A DNA stretch of 64,000 nt from Hepsetus odoe (GCA_017165825.1 CM029384.1:10398867-10462866); one strand, 5' to 3'. Counted from the first letter of the stretch, positions 22,026 to 33,479 are shown. Notes: generated from the sequence alone by a model not told the origin. Numbers and translations: made by a program.

Positions 22026-23460
22026 TTACATTTAATTGGTAATGCAGCATTCCACATTCTTAATCTTCTCTTCAAAGAGTGTGAAGGACATTATTTTGAA
22101 TTATGTATGATATCTTTAATGTAAGTAGGTCAAAAAAGATTATTCTCTCAAAACTTGAGACATAAGTAATTAAGCTAAGCACTGAAACTTATTATAAAGT
22201 TCTGAGCATTTTCCACATATCCACATGTGTAGTTAAAATTGCTAAACTATTATTAGCCAATGGTGATAGGAGTAGATGGTATAGCATAGATAATACATGG
22301 TTTAGAAGCGGGGTTGGGGGCAGCCTGAGTAACAATCAATACTTTTTCCAAGTAATTGCACTTCTAGAGTGCATTTTCTTTTAAATTAATTTTGCAAAAG
22401 AGAGTTTTAGAAATGAATTTAAATGTAGTCTATAAAATGACAGAGGAAGTCAATAGACCTATTTCACACTACTTATGTAAGTAGTTTATGCAAACAGTAC
22501 AGCAAATGGAGGGCATGTGAGTTCATGACAACAACCCAGGACTGATGCATTCCTTTTTCCATCTTCATGTTATTTGAATTAACAGTCATTCTATGGGTAT
22601 GAACAGGATGCAGATAAGTTGTGGGTGCGGGACCGCTTCATCCTGTGTCATTAAAGCAGGTTGGGCAGGACTGATGAGCCTGTGAGGAGGCAATCCACAG
22701 GGACACATAAAAGTCAACCTGGATTAATCATTCATGCTAAAGGTGCCGTGGAAGCCGGCAGTGCCAGTACTGTGTGCCTTAATGAGCCAGCCCTTGTTCT
22801 GTTTGTTTAGCTGGCCAGGATGGGGCCATGCCACGCCCTACTCAGCACTGAAATATTGATCATTTGCTCTGTATCACCACCTCCCACTCCTCACCCAGAG
22901 CAGTCAGCACCGAGAGCTCCTTCCAGGGGAGTTGATAAATCAAAATGTTCTATTCTCTGCTCTGGCAGGGACATGGGTCGGTGCCAGAAAGGAGACTGAG
23001 GCGTCCCGAACGGAGTGTAAGCAGGGTTGGGGAGGTGCGTGGCATGGAGAAAAGGCTTGCTTTCACTCTTTCCCAGGCCTGGAGCTCTCTGCCTGGCAGT
23101 TTAAAAATTCAGTAGCTTGTAGCTACTGAAATTGTGTACATTAAAATTCAGTCGACTGTTTAGATGATGATATTCAGCGCCGAAAGAAAGTCAGAGAGAT
23201 ATCATGAATGTTCCAAGGCCAAATTCTGTTGCAAATGTACATGCAAAATGCATAGGGGTGTGCATGTTCAGCTTAGAATTCAACACATTAAATTCAGTGC
23301 TCATGGTAGAGGGAGCATGATTTGAACTCCTTCTGAAAGAAAAGATGATTTTCCAGTAATTTATTATCCTAGCCCAATGTTTTAATCCAGCTCAGAGCTG
23401 CAGTAGTTTATAATGTTTTTTGAGCCAAAACGTAATCTGGGTTTTGTGGATGTTCTTCAC
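22026..23460. other. No gene seen; 22620-22870 looks like conserved non-coding DNA
   Basis: The part 22620-22870 is GC-balanced and repeat-free and holds homeobox-type TAATC and CATTAA cores, as in many vertebrate enhancers. This is judged by composition only. Confidence 0.3.
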
Positions 23461-23783
23461 ATTACTGCTGAAACACACAGCACCAAATTTCCTCACATCA
23501 CTTCTGAAACACACAGCACCAAATTTCCTCACATCACTTCTGAAACACACAACACCAAATTTCCTCACATCATTTCTGAAACACACTACACCAGTCTTCC
23601 CCACATTTCTCCTAGAAAAAATAACTATATATTTCTTCCTTTATCCTGAAGCACCCAACATCATTTTTCTTTACATTTCTTCCAGAAAAACACTACACCA
23701 GACTTCTTTACATTTCTTTCTGAAACACACTAACCAACCTTCACATTTCTTTCGAAAACTGCACTAAACCTCTTCCCATGCCT
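23461..23783 (+). repeat. 36-base minisatellite, about 9 units
   Basis: Units begin near 23461, 23497, 23533 and 23569 (CTTCTGAAACACACAGCACC type) and keep a 36-base register through progressively decayed units to about 23783. As 36 is a multiple of three, the better units are open on both strands (12-residue peptide repeat SETHSTKFPHIT on plus). I treat these frames as a by-product. Confidence 0.92.
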
Positions 23784-23875
23784 TGCTAAAACATTTTATG
23801 GGGCTGGAGGGGCTACCTATGTTTAATACTATCATTTGTGATGAGCTCTTAACACTTATTTTGCTTATGTGCAAA

Positions 23876-24120
23876 GTGAAAGTGAAGTAAATTTGACAAA
23901 TAAATGATTATTTGTCATTGTGAGCACACAGCACAGCACACAGTGAAACACAACAAAACACATCCTATGCATTTAACCCATACACCCATGCAGCAGACAG
24001 CCAGTGCCTGGGGAGCAGTGACGGGGACGCTACCTTGCTCAAGGGTACCTTCAGGCAACCTACTGGTCAGGGATTCTGATCCTGAGGCCTAGTCCCTAAC
24101 CACTAGGCTACCGCTGCCCC
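23876..24120 (-). mobile_element. Family A SINE, minus strand, near full length
   Basis: All parts are present: tail GTGAAAGTGAAG, body, a damaged B box (GGGATTCTGATCC), and A box/head GGGGCAGCGGTAGCCTAGTG on the minus strand. Confidence 0.9.
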
Positions 24121-24500
24121 AAAACATGCGTGGAGCTTAAAACTATCTCTACAGTGTAAGCATTTAGGACGTATCTATTAAATTTATAACCGTGCCAAAA
24201 GTTCTTTAAAGAACATTTCTTTTGTAAATAAAATGCACAAGTGAAGATCCTATATATACATATACATCCATCCCAAATAACTTTTTAAGAGTGGACATTG
24301 GCTTCAGTTTCGTTTTCTTAGCTGATGCGCCACACGTGGAAATACACTATGTTGCTTGCTGCCTAATCCTCATGTAAACATCAGCAGCATCAGTAGCAGG
24401 TCAGTGATCTTTGTGGCTGCAATCTTTGCCAGTTAAGAACTTTTTTGCTCAACGTGTGCATGCTTTCACAGAACCACCACACTTTGCAGTAAAATGTAGT

Positions 24501-24524
24501 AAAAAAGATTTATAAATCTTTTTT
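24501..24524. repeat. 24-base perfect palindrome
   Basis: Six A, then GATTTATAAATC, then six T. AT-rich and short, so it may be chance. Confidence 0.8.
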
Positions 24525-24904
24525 TTAACAACCAACTTTTGACCAACAAATTTAGCTTGCAGCGTGCAACTTTTTTTTTTGGCTAGAATCATGTCGATGT
24601 AACTTTTTTTGTATGCAGCTGCTCACATTTTAATCATGTAAATTTAATGCAGCATTTTTTTTTTCATTGAATACAACCCATGTAAACAAAACTGTGGAAC
24701 AGTGTAGCAGAAGGTAGTGAGATATTCATGAGGGTTATGTTATTGAAGTGAGTGTGACAACCAGTCTTTTAGTGTTGAGAGTTTAGCTTATTATTAATGA
24801 GCAGCCAAACGGTTACAGATTACTCCTTTTCTACCGTCAGTGCAAAAAAGGTAGCTGGTTGGGTCAACAGTGTTGGCATTTACTAAGATTATTCTTCTCT
24901 TTTA

Positions 24905-25128
24905 CTGATTATTTGTCATTGTGAAACAGAACAGTACACAGAGACCCACAAGGAAATGCATCTTAACCCATACACACAGATGCGGGGGGGGGGCAGCCAT
25001 GTCCAGGAGTAATGATGGGGACAGTACCTTGTTCAGGGGTACTTTGGGGCAGCCGACTGGTCTGGGATTCGAACCCATGACCTTCTGATCCTGGGACCTT
25101 GTCATAACCACTAGGCCACCGCTGCCCC
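24905..25128 (-). mobile_element. Family A SINE, minus strand
   Basis: The head on the minus strand reads GGGGCAGCGGTGGCCTAGTG with intact A box, and the B box is GGGTTCGAATCCC. The body has a G9 run. Confidence 0.9.
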
Positions 25129-26082
25129 ACACGTGGACTGGGTGCCTCACAACTTCCCCTCGAAGAAGAATGCAAACCTTACTTTCCACACCCGCCCTGT
25201 AAACTCCCGTAACGCGGCAAAGTACATTCGAAAAGAAATTTGTGAATCATCTAATAGCAAAGCAAATATCAAATGACATAGTAAACAAAAGTATGGTTTA
25301 ATGAAAAGCGTAGTATTTCTTGATTACTTCAACTATTACTTAAGCATGCTTGGCCTTCTTTTGGCTTCTTGCAGCTATATTTAAAAAATTCCTGATTATT
25401 TCTTCCCAGTTAAAGGGTATGTAACATTATGTGGTTAGTACATCATTAAAAAAATTGCAGCTTTATTGTGCTTATCCAATTAGTAACAACAATAACAATA
25501 TATTGTCATCTCATTTTTTTGTATTTTTTGTGCTGGGCTTGATTTGAATTTGAATTGCCTTGAAATCTAAGAATTAAGAATTAAGAGTATTAGTAATTAA
25601 GTAATCAAGTGTATGAGACATAATATAATAACATAATAATCTTACATTAACAGTGACTTATAAGACAAATAATCTTACCAGAAAAAGTATTTTCTTGGTA
25701 TGATATTAAGAATTTGATTTTTTTTTCAATGTAGTTGCCACCTGATCTCTTATACTGCACTGCTTACAAACCTTGGCAGCCAGACTGAATGCACAAAAGC
25801 CAGTGACCTTGTCACTCACACGCTAATTCTATACTGGGTTGCCTAAGTCCTGGCGGTATGAGCGCTGGGGCAGCTGTGATGCAGCTCTAGCCCTATGTGG
25901 GCCTAAGCTCAGAGTATTCTTCTCTCGGTGAATAATGGAGACTTTTTTCCCATAGACTGAGGAGAAGAGTTACTGAAAAATTCATCGTACCCTCGTTCAA
26001 CAGGCGTTTCTATGGCAACCCAACATTTTCAAGCAGAGAATGAAGGCCGTAATGCCTTGGTAGACTAGCTCTCATACTCTTT

Positions 26083-26084
<2 letters not shown>
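25129..26084. other. No gene seen
   Basis: AT-rich unique DNA; 25740-26070 is more balanced but without a supported frame. Confidence 0.4.

Positions 26085-26140
<56 letters not shown>
26085..26140 (+). repeat. (CT)28 microsatellite
   Basis: Perfect CT dinucleotide array. Confidence 0.97.
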
Positions 26141-26143
<3 letters not shown>

Positions 26144-26579
26144 CCAGTGTTTGGTTGCCTTATGTCTACATCTTGAAGATAAAAAAACAGATGAAGATCA
26201 GTTTTGCGCTCTCGCCTGTATCAACACCCATTTGCTTCAGAATTAAATGGGTAAGGAAGGGATTAAAATAAAACATTTGAACTTCCTTTGACGTCCCATT
26301 CCTGCATGACTTTCTGTGTCCATACTGTATCTAACACACATACAGCACATGTGTGTGTTTGTTTTGGAGTCCAAATCAGGACTCTAATCTAATTTAAGCC
26401 ACCAACAGCTGTGAGCCAGGGTCTGGGAATAGGAGTGGCAACAAATTTTTCCCTCTGATTTATGTCAGTCCATGCCCTCTCTGCATTGCGTAAACACATC
26501 TATAAGCATTAGCTGTCTTTATCCTTTCCTCCTTTCCTGCTTCATCTCTCACCCTTCGTTCTGCCATTTGTACTTGTAC

Positions 26580-26580
<1 letters not shown>

Positions 26581-26635
<55 letters not shown>
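26581..26635 (+). repeat. (CT)n microsatellite
   Basis: CT array with one extra-T interruption. It explains the Arg/Glu run in the minus-strand frame 26460-26804. Confidence 0.97.
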
Positions 26636-28395
26636 GAAATAGTAGAGGCAGGATTAAGGGACTATGGAAGGAGGTGGAGCGGGTGCACAAGGAGTCAGGT
26701 GACCACACAGCTGTGATGTGTCCAAGGCTGAATATAGACTGAAATTTGGTCATCTGCTTTTTACTAAAAAAATTAATTTGCCATTCATGGGTTTCTGAAG
26801 CCATGTGCTAAATAACCTTCCCTTGCAGTTGGGTAATATAACGTGGTTAGAGTTGGTGGTCAGTATTTCAGCAGTCAGTACATACAATAATATGAGCATA
26901 TATACTGTGGTATACAAGAAGAAAGTTCAATATTTATCAGAATACAATAAACTTATTCAAGCCGCAGGCAAGATATTGTGTCAGATAGACTGCCAGTGGG
27001 ATGGGTTGTCAATGGGAAAGCAGAATGAACTTCAACAGTCTGCTCCTGTCAAAAGCTCAAATATCAGAAGTTTACAGCCTGTTCTGTCTGGCTGAAAAAG
27101 TTTTCTGCAGGTCTGCAACAATTTTCTGCATGGAATAAGCTGGCCTGTGAATAAACAGTTTTTTGCATTAAAGGAGGAAATGAAAAATGACCAAGGTGCT
27201 GAGCTGAGGATTGCGGCTGGAACTCAGTGCAAATCTTCATAGTGGCCATTAAAATAAATAAAGAGACAGGACTTGATTAATAGACTACTTGGTGATGGGG
27301 ATTTAGGAGGCTTGAGCATGGAATTTGAAGATTGTGTTAAAACAAGGAATAAGCTTGCCCCCTGTTGGATTTAGTGTGTAACACAGTTCAAGTGCTTGTA
27401 ATCGGTACTGGAAGGGAAGATTGCTGCTGGAGTTAAGAACAGGTCTACAAACTTTTTTCATGAAAATTAAGAAAATAATGTCATTTTAGAATGAGGCTAT
27501 AGATTTGCATTTCCAACAGATGAGATTCTTTCAGAAACATTCTTAAGAGGATTCTCAGAGAAATGTACTTTCAAGGTAATCTTATACAAGATGACCCACT
27601 TCTCTTACTATTTTACAGTATTACAATGACTATTTCTGCTGACTTTAGACAGCTTAATATATTATTTTAAGTTATTTAAAACAAAGCGAGTATGACTTCA
27701 CATTACATAGTTATTGGTAGTTAAAAATGATAGTTGCAACATTAAATAGTATAAATGGTTCAAACCTTGTTAAAAGAGACAGCACAGGGACATAAAGTAT
27801 TAATCACCAGCTGATGTGAAAGTCATGGTGCGAAGCCTGAGAGCTTTGAGGTATTAAGTGTCTTTTTGAAGCATCTAAAAAATGTTAGACACGAGGTGAT
27901 GTGCTGGGCCCTACTACAGTTTGTAGATCTTCTGGTCTGATAAATTGTATTTATATATTGACATCACCTGAGCTAATTTATACACCTCTTAAATGTTATT
28001 TTTAGTATCATCAGATTGCTGGAATCATTAGTAATATTCATTAGAAAATCATTAGTACCTATGTTGAATACCTATGACTAATTAACAGCTTCAGCTTCAC
28101 TCTAATGTCCGCACCCTGTTCTCAATAAACAGCCGGGACCCATAAAGAGGAACCTAAGATTATGTTTTTTTGAATATAATCACCTATAACCAAAGCCATT
28201 TAACAGGCACCTCAGCATTCACTGAGTAGATAAAACTTGTTAGATAGCACCTGACCTCACCCCCTCTAAGTGCCTTTACCCATGAAAGAAAGAAATGCAG
28301 TGCTGCTAGACATGAGTCAGAGATTACGATTAGCCCTCACTTATAACTTATAACAGCACTATAACTAGTTCCGGAGAAGCAGACAGAGCTAAAGC
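26636..28395. other. No gene seen
   Basis: Unique DNA; frames are short and overlapping. TGCCCCCTGTTGG at about 27355 is a weak CTCF-core look-alike. Confidence 0.4.
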
Positions 28396-28830
28396 TGCAG
28401 GTCAGGTCAGGTCAGTTTTATTTATATGCGCTTTTTACAGCTCTTATTGTCACAAAGCAACTTTACAGAATCCAAGTCCGAACCCCAAGTGAGAAAGCCG
28501 AGGGTGACAGAGGCTAGGAAAACTCCCTAAAACAGGAGGAAGAAACCTTGGGAGGAACTAAGACTCATAAACCCATCCTCCTCTGGTCAACACCGATAAT
28601 AAAGAAGGAAAAGAAAGAGAGAAAGTGGATTTATAAATGAATAGATTTACGTATGAGTTCCGGTAAAGTATGAAATATAAAAGAGTCCATTAGAGTCTGT
28701 AATTGGAAGTTCAATGAGCTAATAGTGGTGGTTCTATCCGAGTGGGGGGAGCTTTTGTCAATCTTAGCTCATGCAGATGATCCAGTGCGGTGTAGCCGAT
28801 CTGGAGTTTAGAAGGGGAGAGGGACCTGAT
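28396..28830 (+). repeat. Teleost dispersed repeat
   Basis: Starts with three overlapping AGGTC units and TTTTATTTATATGCGCTTTT, then CACAAAGCAACTTTACAGAA, AGGAAGAAACCTTGGGAGGA and CATCCTCCTCTGGTCAACAC. I know this as a very common fish repeat. Its right half matches 8477-8650 (GAGTCTGTA, GCAGATGATCC, GGTGTAGCC). Confidence 0.7.
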
Positions 28831-29024
28831 GATGATTGGTTTGTCTACTTGGTGGACTTGCTGGTATGAATGCAGCACTCAGCAAAAAGAACTCCTATCA
28901 TCCTGATACTTCTATTACTTGTCTTTGGGACTGTGTTAATATTATTACCAGCTGTAAATTAAGTTCTAATTCAACACTGTTCAAAATAAACCCTATGTAT
29001 AAGTGGCTACAGTTGCTGAGCCAA

Positions 29025-29045
29025 GGGGGGGGGGGGGGGGGGGGG
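29025..29045 (+). repeat. (G)21 homopolymer
   Basis: An unbroken run of 21 G; explains the poly-Gly in the frame 28836-29255. Confidence 0.97.
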
Positions 29046-29787
29046 TCAGGAAGCATGAGACTGAAAACCGACCAGAATAGAGATTTTGGCTCCCACACTA
29101 ATTGGGGGCATTCACACGCATGGTGGTCTATTCACTGTTGCAGCTGGATTAAAGCAAGGCAGCTCATAAAAAATGCAGTTATTGCTTGTTCATGTCATTT
29201 CACAAGTGTTTTCTGTGTCATCACATGTACTGACATGAGTCAAAACTTGAGTTAATACATATGTATGTATATACAAGTGTTAACAAATGCTTTAATCTAT
29301 AACGGATCATCACCATTTGTTGCACTGTACACATTGTTAATGTGTAACTGCCCTTTATTGGAGATTCTTGTGATAGATTAAAAGACAAATCTGCATTAAA
29401 CAGCAATGACTGGAATATTGCATAATCAAAACAAATAATATGCTCTCATGACTTTCCATGACTGCAAAGCTAATCAAATTCAGGCCTCTTTTATTCTGCT
29501 TTTGTACCTCCCTCACACATCCCACTCACAGATACTGCCCCCTCACATATACTTTGTTGTTTTTCTTCCTGAAGTCACTCCCACAGACCTCCTCCACAAC
29601 CACATATTACTCTTTTTTTTTCGAATGCATCAACACAGATACATATACTTTACTGGTGAGATTTTATAGAAACCACATTTGTAAAAGCTGAAAGTTTCCA
29701 GACAGTTCTTCTAATTAGTGAGTTGAGCTACTTTAGAGTACACCTATTGCTTTCACTTTTCAGTTTAGCACACACAATTTAGAATCT

Positions 29788-30027
29788 AGGGGCGGCGGTG
29801 GCCTAGTGGTTAGGGTGTTGGCCACATGATCGGCGGATCGGGGGTTCAAACCCCTTCCCATTGGGTTGCCCTGAGGTACCCTTGAGCAAGGTGCAGTCCC
29901 CGTCCCGCTCCTCCCTGCGATGGGCTGGCGACCTGTCCAGGGTGCGTCCCCCGTTCTTGCCCTGTGTGCGCTGGGTTGGACACCAGCGCGACCCTGTTTG
30001 GGACAAGCGGCAGATAATGAATGAATG
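29788..30027 (+). mobile_element. Family C (chimeric) SINE with 12-base duplication
   Basis: The tRNA-like head (GGCGGTGGCCTAGTGGTTAG, B box GGGTTCAAACCCC) and the segment through CCCTTGAGCAAGG are shared with family A. After GTCCCCGTCCCG it switches to GATGGGCTGGCGACCTGTCC and ends GGGACAAGCGGCAGATAATG plus (TGAA)n. AATTTAGAATCT occurs on both sides (29776-29787 and 30028-30039), a target-site duplication typical of LINE-driven insertion. Confidence 0.92.
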
Positions 30028-30629
30028 AATTTAGAATCTCTGCAGAAAATTAGTGCCAGTGTCTAATGTCACCATGCCCAGAGTAACAGCTATAAAAGAT
30101 TGTCACCACCTTCTTCTAATGCCATATGGTCACTTTTTTCAATGCTCACATGCCCATTGTAGGTGCTATTGGTGGGGGACAAGGGTCAGCATGAGTGATG
30201 ACACAGCCCAATATACAGCAAGCTGTGATGCACTGTGTGCTCTGAGAATTTAAAGCAATAACCTCTGTTAGCTATTCTGTGGTCTTTGCTCCCGTTACAC
30301 ATCATTGATTTGTTCACTAGTTCATCATTTGCCCTCATTGGATTTCTTTGATAGATATTAAACAATACATACTGGGACTATCCCATAAAAGACAAGTTAT
30401 GCTGGAGAGGTTCTGAACCAGACTTCTAGACATCATGATTTAAATTGTTTTTTTGAAATTATGCTATATAGTATAATATTCCAAATATCCATTTGATATT
30501 TCAAAGGTCAAAGAACGTTTTTGAGAGAAGGGTTCCATTGTTTTTCTTTCCTTATTATTAAAAAATAATATTTTTTTATCATAAACCTGCATAAACATCC
30601 ACACTCACATGCACATACACACACTCACA

Positions 30630-30790
30630 CACCTTTCGCTCTCCTCCTCCCACTGCAGCTGACCGGCAGCATCCCCTTCTCATCAGCGCCTAATGAGGGA
30701 GGACGTTTTTCACTTCACGCTGTAATTGGCCCTGTGGAGAATTTTAATGGAATCACTCAGGGAAATGGGCTCTTAACTATAACATGCTGA
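30630..30790. promoter_or_regulatory. Candidate conserved non-coding element
   Basis: GC-balanced and repeat-free, with CCTAATGAGG, CTGTAATTGG and TTTTAATGG, each a homeodomain-type TAAT core. Judged by sequence style only. Confidence 0.25.
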
Positions 30791-30817
30791 GTGCCCAGTT
30801 CCTCCCCCCATTCTCCT

Positions 30818-30886
30818 CCTCCTCCTCCTCCTCTATCTCTCTCACTCTCTCTCTCGCTCTGTTTCTCTCACTCTCTTTTGCTCTCT
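30818..30886 (+). repeat. CTC/CT pyrimidine-rich low-complexity
   Basis: (CTC)n followed by imperfect CT repeats. Confidence 0.85.
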
Positions 30887-31784
30887 CATTCAACTAGGTT
30901 CAAGGTGTGCTGCCTTTTTGTAAGTACGTGCTGCTCAGAGACCTTGCAATTAATGGCTGTCATGTTTATTTCTGTGCAAACCATGCTGTAAGTAACAGTG
31001 ACAATTTGTATTACAGAACTCATTCCATGCTTGGCTAGCCTGTCTGATGACTCTGTGCTAATAGATCATAGGGCTGCGAGGGAAGAGGACCCAAAGGAGA
31101 ACAGGGCAAGCACTCCTGTACCTGTATAGGCTGGGCAAGTCAAGGGCTACATTCTGCTTTCACTCCACTACACGATTAAACTCTTCACATCGCATCACCT
31201 GAATATAAAATAGCACACCCATAAACAGAACAGAGCACCTGAACTGTAACTGGAAATCAAAACTCAACGGTAAATCTAAAAAAAATAGAAATAAAAATCA
31301 ACAAGTGATACACCACAGTGCACCTGAAATCTCAACTGCAGGTATGAAAGCAAAACAAGGAAAGTTCTGAAATCAATACTAGCAGCACGCAAACATAAAA
31401 AAGCTGAACATCATCTGCTTGTTAACACCTTGCTACATGATGCATCACCTAGAGTGAGCTGAATATTAGGAGAGGTTTAATAGAGGGGCATTAATAATGG
31501 AAAAACACAACTAAACAACTAGAACTCACTTCTTAAACCATCTTCTGACAAGAAGCAGTCTGACTTTTTTTTTCCCTGTAGAAATACTGAAGATTATTTA
31601 ATTTCATACTGTTTGGTCACACATCTACAGTACTTGGAACAACAGTGAAACTACTGATGAATTTAAAAAGATGGATTACAGCTGTAAAGTGAATGTAATT
31701 ACACATAGTTCATAGTTCAAGTTCATAGTTTCAGTACTTACATATATAGGATACGCTTTATGAAAGTCAAGTACCCCCTCGCTG
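30887..31784. other. No gene seen
   Basis: Unique AT-rich DNA with no supported frame. Confidence 0.4.
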
Positions 31785-32015
31785 GGGGCAATGGTGGCCT
31801 AGTGGTTAGGGTTTTGGCACCAGGATCAGAAGATCATGGGTTCAAAATCCCAGACCAGTAGGTTGCACTGAGGTACCCTTTAGCAAGGCATTGTCACTGC
31901 TCCCCGGGTGCTTTCAATAGCTGCCCCCTGTCCCCTGCAGAAGTTGAATTTCATTGTGGCTCACTGTGTGCTGTGCTATGTTTCACAATGACAAGAATAG
32001 TCACTCGCACTTCAC
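31785..32015 (+). mobile_element. Family A SINE, plus strand
   Basis: Head GGGGGCAATGGTGGCCTAGTG with intact A box, B box GGGTTCAAAATCCC with one extra A, body slightly shortened, tail AGTCACTCGCACTTCAC. Confidence 0.9.
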
Positions 32016-32047
32016 TGGTAGGAAAGCAGAAATTGTTATGTGCAACC

Positions 32048-32230
32048 TCATTTACAGTATTTAGCAGATGCTCTTATCCAGAGTGACTTACAATTCCTAA
32101 TTACAGGGACAGTCCCCCTGGAGCACCTTGGTGCCCATTGGAACCCAATGGTGGTAGTGCTGGAGGTGGGATTCAAACCTACAACCTCTTGGTCCAGAGG
32201 CAAATATCCTACTACTAGACCACCATCACT
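32048..32230 (-). mobile_element. Family B SINE, minus strand
   Basis: On the plus strand TTTACAGTATTTAGCAGATG and CTTATCCAGAGTGACTTACA form the reverse complement of the conserved 3' tail seen in many fish SINEs (V-type). Further right lie the B box (reverse of GGATTCAAACCT) and tRNA-like head (CTACTACTAGACCACCATCAC). Confidence 0.85.
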
Positions 32231-32303
32231 TCACTTTATTGGGCAAATGTTTCCAAGATGGTTAAAATTGTGACAGTGGTTCATACTTTAGCTGTATAAC
32301 AAA

Positions 32304-32304
<1 letters not shown>

Positions 32305-32331
<27 letters not shown>
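32305..32331 (+). repeat. (A)27 run next to a SINE end
   Basis: It touches the 3' end of the minus-strand SINE at 32332, so on the element's own strand it is a poly-T tail. Confidence 0.95.
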
Positions 32332-32334
<3 letters not shown>

Positions 32335-32577
32335 AGTGACTACCCTTGTCATTGCAAGGTCACGGCACAGCATACATGAACCACAACGAAATTGGACCTC
32401 TGCATTTTACCCATGCACACTCAAACCCGTGCAGCAGTGGGCAGCTATTGAAAGCGCCCGGGGAGCAGTGATGGGGACGGTACCTTGCTCAAGGGTACCT
32501 CAGGGCAACCTATTGGGAAGGGGTTTGAACCCCCGATCCTGCGCCTAACGCCCTAACCGCTAGGCCACCGCTGCCCC
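32332..32577 (-). mobile_element. Family A SINE, minus strand, near full length
   Basis: Well preserved: head GGGGCAGCGGTGGCCTAGCG, B box GGGGGTTCAAACCCC, complete body and tail. Its head is the closest in the window to the family C head. Confidence 0.93.
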
Positions 32578-32765
32578 AAATACTGTCAGTTTGAATGCTC
32601 TCATACATTGCTGATGCCATGCAACACTGGCAGCCTAGTTAAACTAACCTGAATAGACATATCTTTGGAAAGTATTAATGCTTGTAATAAAACAGATACT
32701 GGAAGCACCAATAGTACGATACTTCTTAGTACTTACTTAGAATAGTACTTACCAAAAAGAAGACT

Positions 32766-32848
32766 CTGTTGCAGTCATTTTCAACATAGGGGTTCCAACA
32801 TGAAGCATCCATTTTGAAACCCCTATGTTGAAAAAATAGCTGCATCAG
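32766..32848. other. Long hairpin (precursor-like), 83 bases
   Basis: TTTCAACATAGGGGTT on the left and AACCCCTATGTTGAAA on the right pair perfectly. The pairing extends outward with a few mismatches (CTGTTGCAG with CTGATGCAG read on the other strand). The loop is about 25 bases or less. The fold could be a microRNA-like precursor or a tiny inverted-repeat transposon. Confidence 0.7.
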
Positions 32849-32963
32849 AATGACCCTTTCAATGTTACTTACATATGAAATTAAATAAAATGAATCCATT
32901 ACAGGGTGGTGCAGCACTCACAGGTGGAGTGGTCCAGGTGAATTGAAGATGCTAAATGGACCA

Positions 32964-33030
32964 CGATGGACTGGCCACCTGTAGAGGGGTCCCTGTGACC
33001 CTAATAGGACAAGTGGCTATGAATGAGAGT
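32964..33030 (+). repeat. Diverged family C tail fragment
   Basis: GATGGACTGGCCACCTGTAG, then GTGACCCTAATAGGACAAGTGG and (TGAR)n follow the order of the family C tail. Confidence 0.6.
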
Positions 33031-33235
33031 GAGAAAATTACATCAGGCCATACTACATAAGGTAACAAGAGTAAGGTAAGGGATATCAAACTGCGGTGAC
33101 ATAGTTCATAGAAACAACATACTAGATTTGTGGAGGTCCAAATCAAAAGAAGTAAATGAATTAATTGCTGATGGTTCTTACTGTGATGTGTGGGTTCTTA
33201 TTTGTTAGTAAAATGTAGTAAATGAGGGTAGAGAC

Positions 33236-33252
33236 TGCCACTAGGGGGTCTA
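33236..33252 (+). promoter_or_regulatory. Weak CTCF-like site
   Basis: TGCCACTAGGGGGTCTA matches the left and middle of the CTCF consensus but lacks the following GCGC. Confidence 0.25.
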
Positions 33253-33269
33253 AGATTTCTTTTCAGTGT

Positions 33270-33272
<3 letters not shown>

Positions 33273-33326
<54 letters not shown>
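33273..33326 (+). repeat. (GA)27 microsatellite
   Basis: Perfect GA array. Confidence 0.97.
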
Positions 33327-33328
<2 letters not shown>

Positions 33329-33479
33329 CCTCTCTTGTCAGGAAAGAACTCTCTCCTCTTCTATCTATTCCTCCGCTGCTGTCTTCTTCTCTTTGTAATG
33401 AGATCATCCTATGCCTAATCGCTTCCCATTATCCTGACTGACAGAGAGCCTGTCAAGGTCTGTTGCGGTGAATGGGGCA

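Noticed and set aside
22880..22910. REST/NRSF-like GTCAGCACC
   Set aside because: Only the left half-site matches.
27345..27375. CTCF-like site on the minus strand
   Set aside because: Several core positions differ (CCAACAGGGGGCAAG).
28836..29255. 139-codon frame with poly-Gly
   Set aside because: The Gly run is only the (G)21 homopolymer.
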